A DNA stretch of 64,000 bases, from the NCBI GenBank assembly GCA_019118745.1, contig DWYJ01000002.1:1-64000 (forward strand), given 5' to 3'. Of this stretch, positions 43,924-53,209 are shown in pieces. The notes under the pieces are model-generated. The model did no database searches. It worked only from the letters and a program-made list of their open reading frames with translations, and had not been told where the DNA came from. The stretch comes from Candidatus Desulfovibrio gallistercoris (lineage in GTDB: Bacteria > Desulfobacterota > Desulfovibrionia > Desulfovibrionales > Desulfovibrionaceae). The number at the start of each line of letters is the position of its first letter. Positions within the stretch are counted from its first letter, which is position 1. Both the position numbers and the translations under genes were made by a program.

Positions 43924-44570
43924 ACCTATATACCTCTCATCAGCAAACAGTCATGGCTCCAGCGCATCGACCAGAGCCAGCCACGGTACTTGTTGTGCCC
44001 AACTTGCCGGGGCAGGTCAAGAAAGAGGCGCATAGGGGGCAATGGCAAAAACTCATATCATATTGAAATAAAACAATTTTTAATGTAAAAAGTTTACATA
44101 ATTATCATTATGAGACAAAAAGAACAGATACTGAGGGCACAGGGGAAATCCCTCCTCCCACCCCATTTTCCCGGCCCATTTCCACTTGGCCCTGATGCCC
44201 ACAACCAACCAGCCATCCAGCATGGTGTACTGGACAAAGTCCGCCAGAACAACGAGCTTGGCCGCTTCAAAACTGAATCAGCACGCCTACACCTTCTCCT
44301 GCTCGATCCAAAGGAGGCCTACAGCACCAAATACAGTTTCAGCTGGACGACATTTTAGCTTACCTAGTCTATAAATACAGTCTTACACGCACTGTAAACA
44401 CGCCTGTCCTTACAGATTTTATCTGACTCATTTTTGCACCACGCCTTCCCCCATTGACACACCAGCTCCTGCCTTCTAGTGTGCTCCTTCCGGATGAGCC
44501 GTTTTCTGCCGGTCCGGCGCGCTCCTCGCGCGCGTTCGTATATCAGCACAACCTTACGGAAGCCCTGCGC
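43924..44570. other. Gap with no recognisable gene
   Basis: About 650 bp. The part at 44066-44110 is strongly A+T-rich and contains the palindrome TGTAAAAAGTTTACA (44084-44098). Short ORFs at 44110-44358 and 44186-44374 have no RBS and no recognised similarity. The composition is intermediate between the dnd island and the chromosome, so it may be decayed foreign DNA. Confidence 0.4.
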
Positions 44571-45098
44571 ATGGCCACCATCTCCTTGCCTTCACTATCT
44601 CCGCAGCGCCATAAGGCCTTGCGTAATCTGCATCCCCTCTACAAGCGGCTTTCCGGCGAGAGCGTCTGGGTCTTTCTGGAAGAGCTCGGCCTTGATGAAG
44701 CTCAGTGCGAACGCTTCATGGACGCCTTTTTCCGGCAGATGGACCATATCCTCTCCAGTATGCAGGTCCTGGAGGAACAGCCGCAGCTGTCCGTGCGCAT
44801 CATGGGGACCGCCGAAGCCTGTTGCGCACACTGCGCCGCCTGCACGGGGCGTCTGCTGCGGGCGGCCGGCGATCCGTCCTGCATCGCCCTGCTGCCGCCC
44901 TACGGCATCGGCTGTCCGTTGGGACTGGAGCTTGTGGACGGCAGCGATGCGCCCGAAATGGCGGCTCCTGCCCCGCAGCCGGTGGAAGACCATTCCGTGC
45001 TGTGCGCCGGACTGGCGGCTGATCCCGCCGGAGGGCTCCAGCGCTATGTGGAGGCAGTTCGCCGGCTCCCCACTCCTGCCGGATCTGGTACGGAGTGA
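44571..45098 (+). CDS. Hypothetical protein with Cys cluster
   Basis: 175 residues, soluble. The N-terminal part is helical and acidic (VWVFLEELGLDEAQCERFMD). A cysteine cluster ACCAHCAACTG near residues 82-92 could bind metal or an iron-sulfur cluster. The codon pattern in this frame is typical of neighbouring genes; an overlapping ORF (44479-45135) is its shadow. Start at 44571 has GGAAG upstream, an earlier in-frame ATG exists at 44454. No family recognised. Confidence 0.6.
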   Translation: MATISLPSLSPQRHKALRNLHPLYKRLSGESVWVFLEELGLDEAQCERFMDAFFRQMDHILSSMQVLEEQPQLSVRIMGTAEACCAHCAACTGRLLRAAGDPSCIALLPPYGIGCPLGLELVDGSDAPEMAAPAPQPVEDHSVLCAGLAADPAGGLQRYVEAVRRLPTPAGSGTE

Positions 45099-45192
45099 GT
45101 TCTCCGCCGCGCTGGCGTCCTTCCGCACATCATGATTTTTTTCACAAGCTGACATGGACAAAAGAAAAAAATGGCGAACTGAAAAAATCTCC

Positions 45193-45221
45193 TTGCTTTT
45201 TTACCCGGCTTCCCCTATATA
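45193..45221 (+). promoter_or_regulatory. Promoter of rpmB
   Basis: TTGCTT (45193-45198), a 17-bp spacer, TATATA (45216-45221), giving a leader of about 95 nt before rpmB. Confidence 0.75.
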
Positions 45222-45321
45222 CACGCCTTGCAAGGTCATGGTATTCCCGTTGCGCCATGACTCCGACGGCAAGACCGGATAGTTTTGTAACTTCAGTTTT
45301 TCTGTATATACGGAGGATACC

Positions 45322-45537
45322 ATGAGCAAAGAATGCGCTTTCTGCGGCAAGAAGCCCCAGGTCGGCAATCTTGTGAGCCATTCCAACATCAAGACCAAGC
45401 GTCGCTTCAATCCGAACCTCCAGCGCGTGCGGCATCAGTTTGCCGACGGTACCGTCTGCACCCTTTCCGTCTGCACCCGCTGCATCCGTTCCGGCGTGGT
45501 CACCAAGCCGGCCGCCAGCAAGAAGGCTGACGCCTAA
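45322..45537 (+). CDS. rpmB: 50S ribosomal protein L28
   Basis: 71 residues, basic, starts with [15 protein letters not shown]. Cysteine pairs C5/C8 and C51/C54 make it the zinc-binding (C+) form of L28. GGAGG lies upstream of the ATG. Own promoter and terminator indicate a monocistronic transcript, separate from rpmG. Confidence 0.96.
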   Translation: MSKECAFCGKKPQVGNLVSHSNIKTKRRFNPNLQRVRHQFADGTVCTLSVCTRCIRSGVVTKPAASKKADA

Positions 45538-45558
45538 GCGCTGACATCCGTCATGCAG

Positions 45559-45586
45559 ACCCCGGCAGCAATGCCGGGGTTTTTTT
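45559..45586 (+). terminator. Terminator of rpmB
   Basis: Stem ACCCCGGCA (45559-45567) with TGCCGGGGT (45572-45580) and a run of seven T's. The T run touches the start codon of the next gene. Confidence 0.92.
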
Positions 45587-46564
45587 ATGCCCAAGCCCTA
45601 CCGCCCCCCTGCCGCCGTGCGCCCCTCGCAGCGCCCCCGACGCTATCGCCTGCGCCGGCGCTCTCCCGCTGTCCCGGCCTTCTGGTGCCGCCTCACCCCG
45701 CCCGCGGGCTTTGCCGATTATTTGCAGAAGCGAGAGTGGGAACTCCTTTTCAGTGCGCGCAACATCCCCTACCGCTTTGACAAATTTGCCGGGCGGGAGC
45801 ATCTGTACATGCCGCCGCTCTATGCGGACATCGCGCGGTACGAACTGGGAGCCCTCGCCAGGGAGGCAGCGAAGCCGCCGGTCTTGCCACCTGCGCCGCC
45901 AACGCATGCGCATACGGGCTGGACCGCCCTGCTGCCCCTCTTGCTCGTGCTCTGGCACGGCTGGCGGGAAGGCTGGTGGCGTTGCCCCTTCCCCTGGCCG
46001 GATGTTTCCGGCTGGTGCCGCCTGGGGGAACTGGACAGCGCCCGCATCGCCGTCCATGCTGAGTACTATCGCTTCATCACCGCCCTGACCCTGCATCAGG
46101 ATGCCCCCCACCTCTGGGGGAATGTCCTTTTCAGCCTGATCTTTCTGCCGCTGCTGGCGCGGGCCGCCGGGGCGGGCCATGCCCTGCTGATCTGCCTGCT
46201 GGGCGGGAGCCTCGGCAATGTGGCCAACTACCTTTTCCGGCAGCATGCCTTCATCAGTCTGGGCTTTTCCACCGCCCTCTTTGCTGCGCTCGGCGCGCTG
46301 AGCGGCATGGCGACGCTCTACCAGCCCAGGAAGGCGCTTATCCCGCTGGCTGCGGGCATGGCGCTTCTTTCCATGCTGGGGACAGGCGGCGAAGATGTGG
46401 ATTATCTCGCCCACTGCTGCGGCTTCGGAGCAGGCTTTTTGCTTGGCACGCTGGAGGGCTGGCAAAGCCGTTACGCACCCGTGCGGCAACTGCCCCAGGT
46501 CGCTGCCTGGCTGCTGGCCCTGCTGCTGCCGCTACTGGCCTGGTGGTGGGCATTCCAAGCCTGA
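45587..46564 (+). CDS. Rhomboid-family intramembrane protease-like protein
   Basis: Integral membrane protein of 325 residues. The N-terminal 110 residues are cytosolic and Arg/Pro-rich with DKFAGREHLYMP. About six to seven helices follow. Rhomboid landmarks: HLWGNVLFSLIFLPLL (conserved H and N), LGFSTALFAALGALSG with Ser in GFS, and YLAHCCGFGAGFLLG with the His of AHxxGxxxG. The canonical GxSG reads GFST, so activity is likely but not certain. The ATG at 45587 abuts the rpmB terminator's T run and lacks a good RBS; the next ATG would cut into the protein. Confidence 0.8.
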   Translation: MPKPYRPPAAVRPSQRPRRYRLRRRSPAVPAFWCRLTPPAGFADYLQKREWELLFSARNIPYRFDKFAGREHLYMPPLYADIARYELGALAREAAKPPVLPPAPPTHAHTGWTALLPLLLVLWHGWREGWWRCPFPWPDVSGWCRLGELDSARIAVHAEYYRFITALTLHQDAPHLWGNVLFSLIFLPLLARAAGAGHALLICLLGGSLGNVANYLFRQHAFISLGFSTALFAALGALSGMATLYQPRKALIPLAAGMALLSMLGTGGEDVDYLAHCCGFGAGFLLGTLEGWQSRYAPVRQLPQVAAWLLALLLPLLAWWWAFQA

Positions 46565-46610
46565 ATTTTCGCTTTTTTTTGGGGGGCGCCGGGATGATAT
46601 GCCCCCCTAC

Positions 46611-46648
46611 AAAAAAACCTCCTGCCGGAAACGACAGGAGGTTTTTTT
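46611..46648 (+). terminator. Terminator after the rhomboid gene
   Basis: Stem ACCTCCTG (46617-46624) with CAGGAGGT (46635-46642), flanked by seven A's and seven T's, so bidirectional. Confidence 0.88.
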
Positions 46649-46700
46649 GTATCTTCGAGCCCCCTCCCCAGCCAGGCAGGGGGAGCTTGCACGCATCATT

Positions 46701-46848
46701 TAGAGCGCTTTCCGTTTGAAACGCTTCGCGCTTCAAACCCTACGGCCTGGCGTTTCGCGGAAAAAACGCGACTTTTCCGCTCCCTTGGGGCCGGGCGGCG
46801 CTGTGCCGCCGCCTCACATCTTGCCTTTCCCCAAAGCAGGATGCTCTA
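46701..46848. repeat. Family A dispersed element ending on a stop codon
   Basis: 148 bp from TAGAGCGCTTTCCGTTTG to GCAGGATGCTCTA, in reverse orientation relative to 56448. The terminal CTA (46846-46848) is the TAG stop of ppaC. Confidence 0.87.
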
Positions 46849-47763
46849 CTTGAAGGCTTTTTCAAAATTGGGCACGACCTGCTTTTTACGGCTCATGACG
46901 CCGTCCAGCCAGACCGAATCGCCGGAAAGGCTCACGCCGAAGGCCTTTTCCACCACGGAAGGATCATCGGAGACCAGCAGCAGCTCCGAACCTTCCTTCA
47001 TGATGTCGGTCAGCAGCAGGAACACGCTGTGCCGGCCGTCAGCCTTGATGCGGGCGATCTCCTGCTTGAGGCCGTCCTTGACGCCGTCCAGCAGGGACAA
47101 GTCCACCACTTCCAGCTGCCCGATGCCGACCTTTTTACCGCTCATGTCAAAGTCCTTGAAGTCACGGAAGACGAGGTCCTGCATGCTGGCGCCGTCCACG
47201 GCGCTCTTGACGCGGAACATCTCCATGCCCAGCGCCATGACGTCTTCCACCCCGGCGATGGCGGCCAGCTTGGCCACGGCTTTCTTGTCCGCCTCCGTAC
47301 AGGTGGGCGACTTGAACATGACGGTATCGGAAAGGATGGCGCACAGCATGCCGCCGGCAATGCTGCGGGGGATCTCGATCCCGTAAAATTCATACATATT
47401 GGTAAGCACCGTATTGGTGCAGCCCACAGGCCAGATCCAGGCTTCGAGCGGCATGGACGTGGTGACGTCGCCCAGCTTGTGATGGTCCACGATGCCCAGG
47501 ACCGTAGCGCTGTCCATCCCCTTGGGGGCCTGGCCCAAGTCGGAATAGTCCACGAGGTAGAGATCCCGGCCGGCGACGTCCTCCACGATCTGCGGGGCCG
47601 TCAGCCCGAAGCGCTCCAGAACGAAGGCCGTCTCCGGCGCAGGTTTGCCCTGCGCGGCGGGAACGACGTCAAAGCCCCGCTTGGCGTACAGATCGGCTGC
47701 GGCAATGGAGGAAATGATGCTGTCAGTATCGGGATGCAGATGACCAAGAACGTAAGCGGACAT
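46846..47763 (-). CDS. ppaC: Manganese-dependent inorganic pyrophosphatase
   Basis: Family II soluble pyrophosphatase of the DHH superfamily, 305 residues. Metal ligands: GHLHPDTDS (H, D, D) at the N-terminus, LVDYSD, the signature DHHKLGD and CAILSDT. The C-terminal DHHA2 domain has the SRKKQVVP motif that binds pyrophosphate. No CBS domains are inserted. Important in sulfate reducers, where sulfate activation releases PPi. Start at 47763 follows AAGGAG. The stop is provided by a family A element. Confidence 0.95.
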   Translation of the reverse strand: MSAYVLGHLHPDTDSIISSIAAADLYAKRGFDVVPAAQGKPAPETAFVLERFGLTAPQIVEDVAGRDLYLVDYSDLGQAPKGMDSATVLGIVDHHKLGDVTTSMPLEAWIWPVGCTNTVLTNMYEFYGIEIPRSIAGGMLCAILSDTVMFKSPTCTEADKKAVAKLAAIAGVEDVMALGMEMFRVKSAVDGASMQDLVFRDFKDFDMSGKKVGIGQLEVVDLSLLDGVKDGLKQEIARIKADGRHSVFLLLTDIMKEGSELLLVSDDPSVVEKAFGVSLSGDSVWLDGVMSRKKQVVPNFEKAFK

Positions 47764-47945
47764 GATGACTCCTTGCAACGCTCCTCACGGGAAGCGGTGA
47801 TATGTGATCTTTCCGGGCAATGGCTGCTGCCCGTTCCCCGTCTTGCAATATTTTGGCGCGGAATGCAAATCCTGCAACGGGCCTCCTCCGCTGACGGGAG
47901 CGGCCCGCGGAACAGGCTCGACGATCACGGGACGCCCCGGTCCTG

Positions 47946-49034
47946 CTACTGGTCGTCTTCCGCCTTGCGGCCCACCGGCGGCGTCTCTTCCGCTGCGGCG
48001 TCCGGCATATGGGCCTTGGGATGCGCGGCATCGTACACGCGCATCAGGTGCTCAAGGCTGACCTGCGTATAGCGCTGCGTCGTGGTCAGCCGCCGGTGGC
48101 CGAGCAACTCCTGCACGCTGCGCAGATCCGCGCCGCCGTCCAGCAGATGAGTGGCGAAGGAATGGCGCAGGGCATGCGGGGAAAAATGCTTTGCCACGCC
48201 GGCCAGACTGCCCAGACGCTCCATGCTGCGCGCGGCTTCCCGCCGCTGCATGCGTCTGCCGCCGCGCATGCCGACGAAGAGCGCCGGCTCGCCATCCGCA
48301 GCCAGCAGGGTGCGGTCATCCAGCCATTCGCGCAATGCCGGCACGCAGCTGTCCGACAGAGGAGCCATACGCTCGCGGTTCCCCTTGCCCATGACGCGCA
48401 CCACGCCTGCCGCCAGCTGCACATCGTCCACATTCAGGCCCAGCGCCTCGGAAATACGCAAACCGGAACCATAGAGGAGCTCGGCCAGCGCCTTGTCCCG
48501 CGAATGCCGCAGGGGTTCGCCGTCCGCGCCGCTTTCGGCGTCCAGGACGGAAAAGATCTCATCGACATTGAGCACTCGCGGCTGGTAGCTCTCCTGCCGG
48601 GGATTGCGCACGGCTTTTGCCGGATTTTCCCTTACCAGCCCCATGCGCAGGGCATACTGGAAAAAACTGCGCAAGGCGGCGAGCTTGCGCGACATGGAGG
48701 ATCGGGCTTCTCCCTGACGGAAGAGTTCGGCCAGGAAGGACTGCACATCTCGCCGGCCGGAGGCGTAAATCCTGTCCGGCGCTCCCCCCTGCTCCGCGAG
48801 AAAGGCCATGAACTGCCGGATATCCGTCAGATAGGCGCGCACCGTGGCCGCCGACAAGCCACGCTGCGTCTCCAGCCAGAGATGATAGGGAGCCAGCAGC
48901 GCGTCGATCTGCCGTGCTGCCAGCACGGGGTCTTCCGCTCTCGCCGTCTGCCCTGCGCCTGCCGTCGGGCGGCAGGACGATGCGTCCCGTGGGGAAAGCT
49001 GTTCCCCTCTGCGTTCCCTGCGTCCGCCCTTCAT
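47946..49034 (-). CDS. xerC: Tyrosine recombinase XerC/XerD type
   Basis: Site-specific recombinase for chromosome-dimer resolution, 362 residues. After a 40-residue variable N-terminus comes the SAM-like core-binding domain (about 42-130). The catalytic domain holds the R in YGSGLRISEA, HALRHSFATH (H and R), LGHRRLTTTQRY (H and the nucleophilic Y). Its ATG overlaps the dprA stop (ATGA). XerC is preferred for a chromosomal copy beside dprA, but a sole Xer cannot be excluded. Confidence 0.9.
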   Translation of the reverse strand: MKGGRRERRGEQLSPRDASSCRPTAGAGQTARAEDPVLAARQIDALLAPYHLWLETQRGLSAATVRAYLTDIRQFMAFLAEQGGAPDRIYASGRRDVQSFLAELFRQGEARSSMSRKLAALRSFFQYALRMGLVRENPAKAVRNPRQESYQPRVLNVDEIFSVLDAESGADGEPLRHSRDKALAELLYGSGLRISEALGLNVDDVQLAAGVVRVMGKGNRERMAPLSDSCVPALREWLDDRTLLAADGEPALFVGMRGGRRMQRREAARSMERLGSLAGVAKHFSPHALRHSFATHLLDGGADLRSVQELLGHRRLTTTQRYTQVSLEHLMRVYDAAHPKAHMPDAAAEETPPVGRKAEDDQ

Positions 49035-50386
49035 GATGTGGCCTCATAGCGTGCGCCGGGCAGACGCCGGATGCGCCCGGAAAGTTCCAGTTGCAGCAAC
49101 AGGGCGGACAGCTCCGCCGGACGCACCCGCAGCCGCTCCGCCAGGTCGTCCACATGGAGCGGCCCCTCCTGCAACAGACACACGATCTCCGCGGCCCTGC
49201 CCTCAGGCGCGGCCTGCCGTCCGGGGACTTCCCCGCCGGCTGGGGCGGTCTTTCCGGCGGCGTCCGCCAGTGGAGAGGCGGACAGGTGCGGCTTCATCCC
49301 GGCATGGTGATCCGAAGCGGGCTTTTTCGGCGCATGTTCGGAAGAAGGCGGCACATCCGCCGCGGCCGCGTACTCGTCTTCAGAAGGTGGCGGCCCTCCG
49401 GCTGCGGTGCGCAGCATTTCCTGCTCATCCAGGACAGGGCGCTCGATGCCGTACGGACGCAGACGCTCCAGAAGATCACGCAAGATATCATCGGCGGAAA
49501 AGACAGGACGCGCTCCCTGACGGATCAGCTCCTGCGCGCCGCAGCAGTGCTCATCCAGTGCGGGGCCGGGGACGGCATATACCTCCCTGTTCTGTTCAAG
49601 CGCCGTCCGGGCCGTGATCAGGCTGCCGGAGCGCGTTGCCGCCTCCACTACGAGGATGCCCAGCGAAAGGCCGCTGATGATGCGATTGCGGATAGGAAAA
49701 TTTTCGGGCAGCGGCGGCGTGCCGGGAGCGAATTCGGACAGGAGGAGTCCGCCCTCCTCCAGCATGCGGTCAAAAAGGGCGGCATTGCGTTGCGGATATA
49801 CCCTGTCGATGCCTGTTCCCAGCACGCCGATGCTGCGTCCCACTTCCTGCAGGGCTGCGCCATGCGCGCTGGCATCGACCCCTTGCGCCATGCCCGAAAC
49901 GATGCTGATGCCGCAGGCTGAAAGACAACGGGCCATATGGGCGGCCACCCGGCAGCCCTGCGCCGAGGCCTTGCGTGCGCCGACCACCGCAATGCCGGGC
50001 CCGCGCAACAGACCGGCATCTCCCAGGCAGTAAAGAAGGATGGGCGCATCCGGCAGGGAGCGAAGACAGGCGGGATAGAGCGGGTCGCTCCAGAGAAGGA
50101 TACCGGCGGACAGACGGGCCGCAGCGTCCCACTCCTTCCTTGCCGTCGTTCGCCATGACCCGGACGCCATCTCCGCGGCGATCGGGGAGCGCTTCCCGGC
50201 CATCCGCCATTGATCAAGCTGTTGCAGCGCCTGATAGGCGCTGCCGAAACGTTTCAACAGCGCGGCCTGCGTCCTGGGGCCGATCCCCCGGCAATGACGC
50301 AAGGCGAGGCTGGCCCAAAATTCCTTGCGGCCAGCCTCGTCCAAATCCTGCCACTGAGGGCAGCGCGCTATGGCATGCTGTGACAA
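49031..50386 (-). CDS. dprA: DNA-processing protein DprA
   Basis: Binds incoming single-stranded DNA and loads RecA in natural transformation, 451 residues. N-terminal helix-hairpin-helix-like segment (FWASLALRHCRGIGPRTQAALL), Rossmann core with VVGARKASAQGC, SGMAQGVDASAH, LGTGIDRVYP and NRIISGLS, then a Pro/Ala linker and a C-terminal winged-helix domain (about 390-451). The start is a TTG at 50386; no in-frame ATG precedes the conserved N-terminus. Between cpoB and xerC in one operon. Confidence 0.93.
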   Translation of the reverse strand: MSQHAIARCPQWQDLDEAGRKEFWASLALRHCRGIGPRTQAALLKRFGSAYQALQQLDQWRMAGKRSPIAAEMASGSWRTTARKEWDAAARLSAGILLWSDPLYPACLRSLPDAPILLYCLGDAGLLRGPGIAVVGARKASAQGCRVAAHMARCLSACGISIVSGMAQGVDASAHGAALQEVGRSIGVLGTGIDRVYPQRNAALFDRMLEEGGLLLSEFAPGTPPLPENFPIRNRIISGLSLGILVVEAATRSGSLITARTALEQNREVYAVPGPALDEHCCGAQELIRQGARPVFSADDILRDLLERLRPYGIERPVLDEQEMLRTAAGGPPPSEDEYAAAADVPPSSEHAPKKPASDHHAGMKPHLSASPLADAAGKTAPAGGEVPGRQAAPEGRAAEIVCLLQEGPLHVDDLAERLRVRPAELSALLLQLELSGRIRRLPGARYEATS

Positions 50387-50398
50387 TGTACGCTCAAA

Positions 50399-51577
50399 TC
50401 AGCGGCCGATGCCGCTAGAACGGATCTTGCTCGCGGCTTCCGACTTGGGGAAGAGGGCAAGCACCTGCTGATATTGCTGGCGAGCGCCCTGCTGGTCACC
50501 CAGACGGCTCATGGTCATGCCGGCCTTGAGCATGGCATCGGCGCTCTTGTGGTGCGCGGGATAGCGGCTGCTGACCGACTGGAACTGCCCAAGCGCCTCC
50601 TGAAGCTTGCCTTGTGAGTACAGAGCTTCGCCGATCCAGTATTCAGCATTGGGCGCGAGCTTGCCCTGAGGATACTGCTGCAGGAACTGGCGAAAACGCT
50701 GGATGCCTTCTTCCGTACGACCGCTGCGCACCACCTGCAGAGCTGCCTGATATTCGGCATTTTCCGTCCGAGGGGAAGACGAGATGGCCGGGGCAGACGT
50801 GGCGGAGGGATACGGCTGGGGCTGCACGGCCGGCACCGTGGCGGCAGGCGCGCCCTGCGCGGGCTGCGGCGTGCCGCTCATGCTGGGCAGCTGGGGCACG
50901 GGCACCGTGGCGTCGCCCCGACGGGAAGCAGGCGTACCGGGCGTCACCGAAGCGGGAGAAGGCGCAGGCTGGCTGGCCGCAGGCGCGGCAGCCGGAGCGG
51001 GAGCCGGCGTAGCAGCGGGCGCCGGAGCCGGGGCAGGCGACGTGGCGGGAGCCATGGCCGGCGGCATGCCGAGGGCGGAAGCGTCCGCGGGCTCCTGCGC
51101 CTTGGCGGCGGCAGGCGCGGCTGCCGGGGTCGCGGCGGGAGCGCGGCGCTGAGCGGCAGGCCGGCGAGCCGTCCCCCCTCCGGGGAAAGGCGCCGGTTTG
51201 CTGGCGGGATTGATGACCCGCGACGCCGGAGCTTCCTGCTTGGCCTTGGCCTGCTGCGCGGCGGGCGCAGCAGGAGCGGCGGCAGGAGCCGCAGGCTCTC
51301 CACCGGGATTGCGCAGTTCGCTCGGGGTGGGATTGTACACCGGGACAGCCACCATGGAGGTTTTTCCACCACGACGGGTGCGCACTTCATACGTCGTCTC
51401 ACTCAGTGTGGTGAGCCGCCGGTCAAGAGAGTCCACACGCTGGGCAAGCTGAGATATCCGCTGCGAATTTTCCAGCACGCCGGTCCGATTCTCCACCGTC
51501 GCCTCTTCCAGCTGGCGGTAACCGCATCCGCTGGAAAGGACAAGGCATGCCAAAGACAGGGCTGTCAATTTATTCAT
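50399..51577 (-). CDS. CpoB/YbgF-like TPR lipoprotein
   Basis: 392 residues. Lipobox LSSGC near residue 18 marks an outer-membrane or periplasmic lipoprotein. A short coiled coil (about 30-60) matches the YbgF trimerisation domain. A 150-residue Ala/Pro-rich linker separates it from three C-terminal TPR-type repeats (about 270-392) with YQAALQVVRSGRTEEGIQRF and PQGKLAPNAEYWIGEALYSQ. E. coli CpoB coordinates Tol-Pal with PBP1B; no tol or pal genes are nearby. The start at 51577 has GAGGGG upstream; a GTG four codons earlier is possible. Confidence 0.85.
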   Translation of the reverse strand: MNKLTALSLACLVLSSGCGYRQLEEATVENRTGVLENSQRISQLAQRVDSLDRRLTTLSETTYEVRTRRGGKTSMVAVPVYNPTPSELRNPGGEPAAPAAAPAAPAAQQAKAKQEAPASRVINPASKPAPFPGGGTARRPAAQRRAPAATPAAAPAAAKAQEPADASALGMPPAMAPATSPAPAPAPAATPAPAPAAAPAASQPAPSPASVTPGTPASRRGDATVPVPQLPSMSGTPQPAQGAPAATVPAVQPQPYPSATSAPAISSSPRTENAEYQAALQVVRSGRTEEGIQRFRQFLQQYPQGKLAPNAEYWIGEALYSQGKLQEALGQFQSVSSRYPAHHKSADAMLKAGMTMSRLGDQQGARQQYQQVLALFPKSEAASKIRSSGIGR

Positions 51578-51882
51578 TTTTCCCCTCACTCCTCTTCAAC
51601 AGGAAAAATCCAAAACCTCAAGTTTTACTTTAAGAAAACCTCGGCCCAATGAGGCGTTCTTCCAGTAATGAATAAAGAAAATTCCTCGACAAGGCAAGCC
51701 TTTACCCTCAGGTCTGGCCACTTTCCAGAAAAAAATTCGACAATTTCTTTATTTTTTTGACAGGAGCGCGCCTGCCCCTTGCGGCAAGCCGCTTTTTCAG
51801 GCACAAAGCCTCTGTGCTCCTGTACGTTTTTGTTGCATGGGCACGACTCTTTTCTTTCACGTTATCGAGTAAAGGCGGTCGC
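51578..51882. other. Divergent intergenic region, no gene seen
   Basis: About 300 bp between divergent genes. A hairpin GCGGC-AA-GCCGC followed by TTTTT lies at 51781-51797 and resembles a short terminator on the plus strand. No convincing promoter pair was found for either gene. Confidence 0.4.
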
Positions 51883-52830
51883 ATGCAGGCTTTTCTTGCC
51901 GATAATCCTGTTCTGCAAAACATTCTGGACATGGCAGCCATCATCATCCCGCTGTCGATGCTCTTTGCCTTCTGCGGCATCTGCATCCTGACGGTATCCG
52001 GTGAGATCCTTGGCATGCGCCGCCGGCGCAGTTTTTATGGGAAATGCGCCATGCAGCTGTCCATGCTGGGCCAGGGCCTGGGCTGGACGCTGCTTGTGGG
52101 CGGACGCGTCTGGCTTTATTTTCTTGAGCAGGACATCCCCAGCGGGAGCATCCTGATCATGTTCCATGAGATCAGCTGGATGGTGCTCGGTCTTTCGGTC
52201 ATCTTCAGCTGCATCTACTTTCTTTTATGGAAGACGCTGACCCCCTACCCCGGCATCCATATCGGCCTGGGCGTGATCTGCGCACTGCAGAGCGTCCTTG
52301 CCCTGCTGCTCGTCCTTGCCTGCCTGCGCACCCTGGCCGTGGTCAATCTGCCGCTTGCGGAAGAGACGACCCCGCTGCAAGTGCTCATGCCCGTCTGGGG
52401 GACGGAATACGCAACCAGTCTGTGCTATATCCCCTTCCTCATGCTGGCCATGCCGGCCGCTTTCGGCTGCGTCTGGCTGCTGCTGCGCCGCCAGAAGGAC
52501 GATTTCGGACGGGACCACTACAATACCGTGATCCCCTGGTGCGCCGCCTGGGCGCGTAACGCCTGGGCCATCGTCTGGTTGCTGCTGCTCGCTGCCAGCG
52601 TTCTGGAACTCTCTCCCCTGCTGCAGGGCGGGACGCTGGAAACGGCCGATGCCGTAACGGCCGGGATCCGGGTGCTGCTCTGGCTCATCCCTGTCCTGCT
52701 CTGGTTCATGGCGGCGCGCAGCGCGACCCCTCTGCGCCACAAGGCCGGCCTGACCGTCAGTCTGGTCCTGAGCTGCCTGTTCATGCTGCCCTTCTTCATG
52801 GGGCTGAGCAGCTGGGCCCCGCTTCCGTAA
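51883..52830 (+). CDS. Polytopic membrane protein, unknown function
   Basis: 315 residues with about eight hydrophobic segments, for example IIIPLSMLFAFCGICILTV and FLMLAMPAAFGCVWLLL. Cytoplasmic loops are basic (MRRRRSFYGK, RRQKDDFGRD). No catalytic motif recognised. Start at 51883 has AAAGGCGG upstream; the in-frame extension to 51757 lacks an RBS. It stands alone and ends at a strong terminator. Confidence 0.75.
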   Translation: MQAFLADNPVLQNILDMAAIIIPLSMLFAFCGICILTVSGEILGMRRRRSFYGKCAMQLSMLGQGLGWTLLVGGRVWLYFLEQDIPSGSILIMFHEISWMVLGLSVIFSCIYFLLWKTLTPYPGIHIGLGVICALQSVLALLLVLACLRTLAVVNLPLAEETTPLQVLMPVWGTEYATSLCYIPFLMLAMPAAFGCVWLLLRRQKDDFGRDHYNTVIPWCAAWARNAWAIVWLLLLAASVLELSPLLQGGTLETADAVTAGIRVLLWLIPVLLWFMAARSATPLRHKAGLTVSLVLSCLFMLPFFMGLSSWAPLP

Positions 52831-52858
52831 GAGACCATGACCGGGAGTTTTCTCCTGC

Positions 52859-52893
52859 AGGCCGCCGGGCAGGGATGCCCCGGCGGCCTTTTT
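52859..52893 (+). terminator. Terminator of the membrane protein gene
   Basis: Stem GGCCGCCGGG with CCCGGCGGCC (52860-52869 with 52879-52888) followed by TTTTTC. Confidence 0.88.
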
Positions 52894-52976
52894 CTTGCCG
52901 CACGGCTGCAATGCCGCTCTTTTCCGCTCGTCCCGGAGCCTTGCAAGGCTGCCCCTCCCCCGGCACGCTCTCGGCT

Positions 52977-53209
52977 CAGGGCCTGTTAATAGTATTCGCT
53001 ACTTGTTTGGAGGGCAGGGAACCCTTTCGGTCGCCGCTGGCGCGAAAGGGTTCCCTGCCCCCAAGCCCCCCATCCCTTCCCCAGCGCGCGTTTACCGGGG
53101 GAAGAGTCTGGGGCGCGAGGCGACTCCGCCCCAAAGATAAATGGAGCGTGGATGGTTTGTTTTTCTTATCTATTGAATTTGATTGTAAAGGGAGTGTTAA
53201 CAGCTCCTA
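52977..53209. repeat. Family B dispersed element sharing its end with family A
   Basis: 233 bp from CAGGGCCTGTTAATAG to GTTAACAGCTCCTA. The right-hand TA (53208-53209) is also the left TA of the adjacent family A copy. The short hairpin-free internal form resembles 4354-4578. Confidence 0.8.

Noticed and set aside
44110..44374. Two short overlapping ORFs in the gap after rluB
   Set aside because: No RBS, no recognisable domain in either frame or on the reverse strand; may be decayed sequence, not a gene.
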